From IMG/VR virus record IMGVR_UViG_3300042695_002264, positions 1 to 64,000 of that record: a DNA stretch of 64,000 nt, one strand, 5' to 3'. The DNA is from a virus. The position numbers and the translations under genes were made by a program. The notes below the pieces were generated by a model. The model searched no databases, had not been told where the DNA came from, and saw only the letters and a list, made by a program, of their open reading frames with translations. Positions 59,874 to 64,000 of this stretch are shown piece after piece (the stretch's first letter is position 1; the number at the start of each line of letters is the position of its first letter).

Positions 59874-60145
59874 TTGATTGGTTCCTTTACTATTTTGGAG
59901 CTGGACTGTTCCTCGATTTGCTCAAGAAGCTTTTCAAGCCGCTCGGCCAATGTTAGTGCTGTTTCTACCTTGTCGCCAACAATTGTGTTGGATTCTCCAG
60001 CTTTGGCAAGATCTTCTTGTGTTTTTTCCAAGGATTGTATAACTTCGCCTGTATTGGCAATTGGCGGAGCTGCCTTTTTGTGATCTGGATTCAAGCATAC
60101 GCATCCAGTTAAAAATGGAATAATAATTAATAAAAAATACCTCAT
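59870..60145 (-). CDS. Lipoprotein, o-spanin candidate
   Basis: Ninety-one residues: signal peptide with lipobox F-L-T-G-C (about 11-15), then a polar coiled-coil-like part (S-L-E-K-T-Q-E-D-L, L-E-K-L-L-E-Q-I-E-E-Q). An outer-membrane lipoprotein with a coiled coil next to a coiled-coil inner-membrane protein is the spanin pattern. Confidence 0.55.
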   Translation of the reverse strand: MRYFLLIIIPFLTGCVCLNPDHKKAAPPIANTGEVIQSLEKTQEDLAKAGESNTIVGDKVETALTLAERLEKLLEQIEEQSSSKIVKEPIK

Positions 60146-60187
60146 ACTATTCTTTACACCAAATATTATTGGGTTAGAATTAAATAA

Positions 60188-60619
60188 TTAATTGGCAGAA
60201 AGTGTTTGCGCTGCTTCTCCGCTAGTTTCAGCATAAGTAAATGGTGCGGATGGAAAGCTACTAGATGATTGTGCAAACATCATAGCCTCTAACCATTGTT
60301 TGGACGCTTCCATTTTTGGACCAAGTGTTTTTCCTTGAGATAGGATAGCCTGTTCAAGGCGCATTAGTGCTATGACTTCGAGATTTGTGAAGTATTTGCC
60401 GACCCACTCCTCTGCCGTGTAGGTTGGAAGGGTTAGGTTTTCAACCAGCCACCCGCCATTGCCCCAAACTAAAAATTGCGTTTCTGGATTATACTCTGGC
60501 TCTGGCGGTGTTAGTTGCCAATTATTGGCTTTTGGATTGCCATTATTAATCCAACCATCCATAGTTTCGTCACTAATGTCGCGCCTTTCAAAGGTTAATG
60601 TGTTGTAATAATTTTTCAT
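60188..60619 (-). CDS. Tail-associated hypothetical protein
   Basis: The 143-aa product starts M-K-N-Y-Y-N-T-L-T-F-E and is polar with Trp-containing segments and a helical middle (L-E-V-I-A-L-M-R-L-E-Q). ATG 60619 is preferred to a longer frame. It lies between the fibre genes and the lysis genes; a tail-fibre assembly role is possible. Confidence 0.55.
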   Translation of the reverse strand: MKNYYNTLTFERRDISDETMDGWINNGNPKANNWQLTPPEPEYNPETQFLVWGNGGWLVENLTLPTYTAEEWVGKYFTNLEVIALMRLEQAILSQGKTLGPKMEASKQWLEAMMFAQSSSSFPSAPFTYAETSGEAAQTLSAN

Positions 60620-60623
60620 AATT

Positions 60624-61274
60624 TTATGCGTAAACTCTTGGATGTGCGGTAACTGTTGGACCATTATTCGCTGTGAGGATTAGGCCACCTTTAGTGTCTA
60701 TCAAATCTCTAACTAAAGGCGCATAAAATACTAAATTTTGAGGTCTAATTTTATTACAAGTAACGCCCTTAGCTAATGAGATAATTTCTGACTGGGTAAG
60801 CGCTACGTTCCACGCGCCAACCTCTGCAATAATACCCTCTAACCATCCAGCTGTTGCAGTGTTTGTAAAATTGGCTCCAATATTTATATTAGTAATATTT
60901 AGAGCTCCGGCAACCGTTGTATTCGTTGATGTTGTTGTTCCATTTAAATAAATTGAACGAGAGGATGTGGAATTAAATACAGCTGCTCCATGATAAAAAT
61001 TATTAGCTATTACAGAGCCAGGAGGAGTATCTGCGGTACCGAGCCCAGCAGTGCTGTTATGTAATGCGCGTAAAAAGGTACTGTTAGCTGGCACAACCAT
61101 TCGGTATGAGTTGGAGGTAGAGCCGAAACTAAAGTTATTTAGTTGAACAATTACTTGTAAGGCAGATCTTGGAACTGTTGTTAATCTAAACCAAGCAGCT
61201 AGAGTTAAGGGAAGATTTGTTACTGGAGCAATGGCTGATATGCTTTGAGTAGTTCCGTTAAAATTATAAGCCAT
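60624..61274 (-). CDS. LamG/concanavalin-like virion protein
   Basis: The 216-aa product resembles the LamG/Con A-like fold: A-A-W-F-R-L (about 29-34), an S-R-S-I-Y-L-N-G-T strand pair (about 104-112), and I-A-E-V-G-A-W-N-V-A-L-T near the end, which is typical of laminin-G-type domains in tail proteins. It probably binds glycans on the host surface. Confidence 0.75.
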   Translation of the reverse strand: MAYNFNGTTQSISAIAPVTNLPLTLAAWFRLTTVPRSALQVIVQLNNFSFGSTSNSYRMVVPANSTFLRALHNSTAGLGTADTPPGSVIANNFYHGAAVFNSTSSRSIYLNGTTTSTNTTVAGALNITNINIGANFTNTATAGWLEGIIAEVGAWNVALTQSEIISLAKGVTCNKIRPQNLVFYAPLVRDLIDTKGGLILTANNGPTVTAHPRVYA

Positions 61275-61275
61275 A

Positions 61276-62355
61276 TTATACCGCCCTCACTTCAATAAAA
61301 TTTATCTCAGCATCTCCAAGCATCGTATCATTCACAGTGTCCGCACTATTTCTAAAAACAAGCATTCGGTAAAAACTGCCAGTGGTCAGCCCGTTAATAC
61401 CAGTGCATGTTATTTGGGTTACTGTTGGAACGCCATTTGTGGCATTTGCCACACCGCTACCAAAACCAGCAACGTCAAAACTATCAATGTCTAAATCTGT
61501 ATTTAGATTCATAAATCGTGCGCCCCAAACACAACTTCCGCTAGTTCCTGATACTGCAGACCAATTAATCCTAACATTTAATCCATTTGAAATATTTGCC
61601 GTATCTGGTATTGATCCAACAAAAGTTCCGGACTCTGTGAGCGTATCATCAAAATCTAAAACTAAAATTGAATTGCGCGTATCGAATTGTGCGAAACCTG
61701 TAGATGGCGGTTGATTTTGAGATGGTGTAAATTTATCAATTATTTTTGATATATCTTGTTTGTATGCAACGTTGCCAGTTTGATTAAAAGTTATCTTGCC
61801 ATTGCCAATAGCAGCGCCATTTAAAAACTCTAAAGAGTATACATTTCCAGCATCACCTCTTAAAATAAAAGCTGCGTCATCAAGCTCTGGGGATTCAGAT
61901 GCTTCTTGTGGTGGAATTGCAAACCTAATTTTGTTTATGCCATTATTAATAGTTAAAAATGGATTATCGTACGTGTTGGTCGTGCCAGTATTATAAATAC
62001 TTATATTTCCATTAAGTATTGATAATGGTCCATTATAACTTGGCTGGCCACCACCATACTGAAAACTGCCGTCATTCATTTTTGCTGCTATAACCTCATC
62101 ATTATCAGTAATAAGGCCAAGCTCGCCACTGATACTGTCATCTGATATTGAAACAGTACCGTTAAGACCCATACCAAAATGGGATAATTGGCTATAAAAA
62201 GTTTTAATTCCACTAATTGTTTGATCACCAGTTGTAAAAACAACATTCTCTACAGATCCGCCAGCAGCCTCGCCCTGTAATAGAACGCCAGTACCATTAA
62301 CCGTTGGTCGATTTTGTACTTCTAAATATCCAATCTGTAAACGCTCATTAATCAT
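61276..62355 (-). CDS. Tail fibre-like structural protein
   Basis: The 359-aa product is beta-rich with T-G-D-Q-T-I-S-G-I-K-T-F near residue 42 (the G-x-Q-T-I-x-G-x-K-T-F segment common in fibre proteins), then I-N-N-G-I-N-K-I-R-F and V-R-I-N-W-S-A-V-S. It is probably a tail fibre or receptor-binding subunit. The C-terminal 120 residues resemble a galectin or collagen-tip domain, but this is uncertain. Confidence 0.7.
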   Translation of the reverse strand: MINERLQIGYLEVQNRPTVNGTGVLLQGEAAGGSVENVVFTTGDQTISGIKTFYSQLSHFGMGLNGTVSISDDSISGELGLITDNDEVIAAKMNDGSFQYGGGQPSYNGPLSILNGNISIYNTGTTNTYDNPFLTINNGINKIRFAIPPQEASESPELDDAAFILRGDAGNVYSLEFLNGAAIGNGKITFNQTGNVAYKQDISKIIDKFTPSQNQPPSTGFAQFDTRNSILVLDFDDTLTESGTFVGSIPDTANISNGLNVRINWSAVSGTSGSCVWGARFMNLNTDLDIDSFDVAGFGSGVANATNGVPTVTQITCTGINGLTTGSFYRMLVFRNSADTVNDTMLGDAEINFIEVRAV

Positions 62356-62361
62356 ATTTTA

Positions 62362-62496
62362 TTATTTAATATACCAACAAGGACTGGCCTTTGTGGCAGT
62401 CCACATGAAATCATTTTTGCATGAAATCACGTAGGCATAGCTATGAACTAGCCCTTGTTGATATACTATTTTACCAATGTTTAAATTCTGATCCAT
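62362..62496 (-). CDS. Small hypothetical protein overlapping a fibre gene
   Basis: Forty-four residues, beta-like, with two Cys (I-S-C-K-N, S-P-C-W-Y). It starts inside the last 26 nt of the fibre gene in another frame. A small tail accessory gene is possible; low to moderate certainty. Confidence 0.45.
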   Translation of the reverse strand: MDQNLNIGKIVYQQGLVHSYAYVISCKNDFMWTATKASPCWYIK

Positions 62497-64000
62497 TTGG
62501 TCCCTTATCTATTAATATTACACGTTCTTTTTGTACAAAATTATAATTTGCCCCACTTAATGTAAATATTGGAGTATTGTTATTTATATCCAGACCGCTA
62601 ATTACGCATGGGTTGTTATCGGCTTCAAAATCAAAACGTAAATTCATACAAGTTCCTTGGACAAATGGAAAGCTATTTGGCCTACTAAATAATATATATC
62701 TTATTCCTCCGCCATTTGGCACACTAATATCATAAAATGTTTCTAATCTGCGCGTTTTGGGCCTGATAATTGGACAATTTGTTGTATCGTATCCTGCTGA
62801 TAAAACAAATCTTTCATAGCCATTTCCAACTGTAGAATTATAACGTACTTTTCTTATTGCCTTTCCTGAATAATTGCTATCATCTGGAAATTTTATAAGA
62901 TTGCGATTTGATGGACCGCCATTGTAATCAACAATAACCCCAGGGTTTACTTTTAATGTTTTAGAATAGGGGTTAACATTGCCTATTCCTTCTGATAGGG
63001 GTTCTTCAAAATATAAATTAACAAGATCACCATTCTCCATTCCTGATTTATGAATTTGACTTGTTAAAATATTTTCTTGTTGAAGATATTGATCTGTCTT
63101 ATTAGTTTGTATATAATATTTATGCAAACCATTATTTATAATAAACCCGCTAGGGTTATCTTTCGTATAAAAGTTAGAAGTGTTTATTCCTGTTATAAAG
63201 CCGCTTGGATTGTTTCTTGGATATAGATTCGATAAATCAACTCCTGTAATAAATCCGCTAGAATTAATGTTGTTAATTTGTTGTTGTAAATTAGATCCAG
63301 TAGATGCTAGATTTAAAATTGTAGCATATTTATTATTTACAAATCCGCTATAATTTATTATGTCTTGAACGGCGGCAATGTCATTTAATACAGAGAGATC
63401 ATCACTTCTTCTAGCTATGCCAAATTTAAATTTATTACTATGATCAAAGCCAATGATTGGCCCATAATCATTTGCGCCAGTTAAGCCACTTCCAGTAACG
63501 AAGAATATGCCGCCATCTGTAGAGCCGCCTGTTAAATTTAATAAAATATAAGAGCTTTCTATAAAATTATTTTGTACATTGGCAATAAACTCTGTTCCAG
63601 TAACATACAAATCATGAATATAAACACTATTTCTAAATGTTTTTGTTCCATCAATAGTTTGATTGCCATAAACTAGTACAGAAACTCCACTTAAATTATT
63701 AATTTTAGAATCTAAATTTAGCCCAGTTAAGGCAAGATTAGAAATGCTGGCATAGTTACCTGTTAATGTTCCGCTAAGATTATTGATTTGTGCGGTTAGA
63801 GTAGATCCTGTCGCTGCTAGATTAGCGGTTGTGGCATATGAGCTTAAATTAACTCCTGTTATAAATCCACTTGGGTTGCTGCGCGGATATAGATGTGATA
63901 AATCTACGCCTGTAATAAAGCCACTACCATATAAATTATTAATTTGTTGCTGTAGATTAGACCCTGTTTGTGATAACTGAAGATCGCTGGCATAATTTAA
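62471..64000 (-). CDS. Repetitive tail fibre protein, cut by the right edge
   Basis: The frame is open from the window edge to the stop at 62471 (509 residues here). It contains repeats such as N-L-x-x-T-G-S-x-L-x-x-Q-I-N-N-L, S-G-F-I-T-G-V-D/N-L-S and Y-P-R-x-N-P-S-G-F, then N-Q-T-I-D-G-T-K-T-F near 63650, a C-terminal beta domain, and D-Y-G-P-I-I-G-F-D. Repeated heptad-like units with SGFITG suggest a coiled-coil or beta-helical shaft. The start is outside the window. Confidence 0.75.
   Translation of the reverse strand, partial: LNYASDLQLSQTGSNLQQQINNLYGSGFITGVDLSHLYPRSNPSGFITGVNLSSYATTANLAATGSTLTAQINNLSGTLTGNYASISNLALTGLNLDSKINNLSGVSVLVYGNQTIDGTKTFRNSVYIHDLYVTGTEFIANVQNNFIESSYILLNLTGGSTDGGIFFVTGSGLTGANDYGPIIGFDHSNKFKFGIARRSDDLSVLNDIAAVQDIINYSGFVNNKYATILNLASTGSNLQQQINNINSSGFITGVDLSNLYPRNNPSGFITGINTSNFYTKDNPSGFIINNGLHKYYIQTNKTDQYLQQENILTSQIHKSGMENGDLVNLYFEEPLSEGIGNVNPYSKTLKVNPGVIVDYNGGPSNRNLIKFPDDSNYSGKAIRKVRYNSTVGNGYERFVLSAGYDTTNCPIIRPKTRRLETFYDISVPNGGGIRYILFSRPNSFPFVQGTCMNLRFDFEADNNPCVISGLDINNNTPIFTLSGANYNFVQKERVILIDKGPNGSEFKHW

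Overview
The window is part of a large tailed-phage genome (Caudoviricetes). It carries rIIA- and rIIB-like genes, a lysis cassette, tail-fibre-like virion genes, fifteen tRNA genes, three HNH-type nuclease genes and the repair and nucleotide enzymes common in big lytic phages (RuvB-like ATPase, UvsE-type UV endonuclease, HhH-GPD glycosylase, RNA ligase, ThyX, GMP reductase). Both edges cut a gene (1-189 on + and 62471-64000 on -), so neither genome end is visible. The host is unknown. Promoters are sigma70-like (TTGACA-17-TATAAT type), and a few internal genes have canonical AAAGGAGG ribosome sites. Several small proteins look like families I associate with Verrucomicrobiota and their phages, but that is only an impression.

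Left arm (1 to about 15.7 kb, + strand, visibly more GC-rich). Short transcription units of small genes end in RIIB-like (12173) and RIIA-like (13265) proteins. Between the units lie 13 copies of one 77-bp element: two 27-bp palindromes starting exactly 50 bp apart with a GC-rich core between them. Most first genes of a unit have a promoter whose -10 hexamer ends exactly 6 nt before the ATG, so their mRNAs should be leaderless. Between tRNA-Lys and tRNA-Cys (about 7600-8330) lies a highly structured region with at least a dozen hairpins, some with GNRA loops. It looks like a large ornate phage RNA of the GOLLD/ROOL kind.

Junction (15.5-16.1 kb). A strong terminator, the last 77-bp element, tRNA-Glu and tRNA-Ser on +, and a terminator serving the - strand mark the point where the two arms converge.

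Right arm (16.1-64 kb, mostly - strand, AT-rich). Dense, overlapping operons of small hypothetical proteins are interspersed with enzymes: UvsE, RNA ligase, HAD phosphatase, RuvB, MoxR-type ATPase with a VWA/metallopeptidase partner, three calcineurin-like phosphoesterases, GMP reductase, ThyX and an AAA+ ATPase. A tRNA block with an embedded HNH gene lies at 49.9-50.7 kb and further tRNAs at 51.8-54.1 kb. The 6-nt leaderless promoter rule also holds for several - strand units. From 56.5 kb onward come virion and lysis genes: tail proteins, an M15 endolysin with a peptidoglycan-binding domain, a holin candidate, two spanin-like proteins, a LamG protein and a repetitive fibre gene that runs off the right edge.

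Overall, the enzymes supply nucleotide metabolism, repair and RNA repair, the tRNAs support translation of an AT-rich genome, and the rII-like pair probably affects host physiology. Most small genes have no assignable function. The features most worth a second look are the 77-bp elements, the leaderless promoters and the 7.6-8.3 kb RNA.
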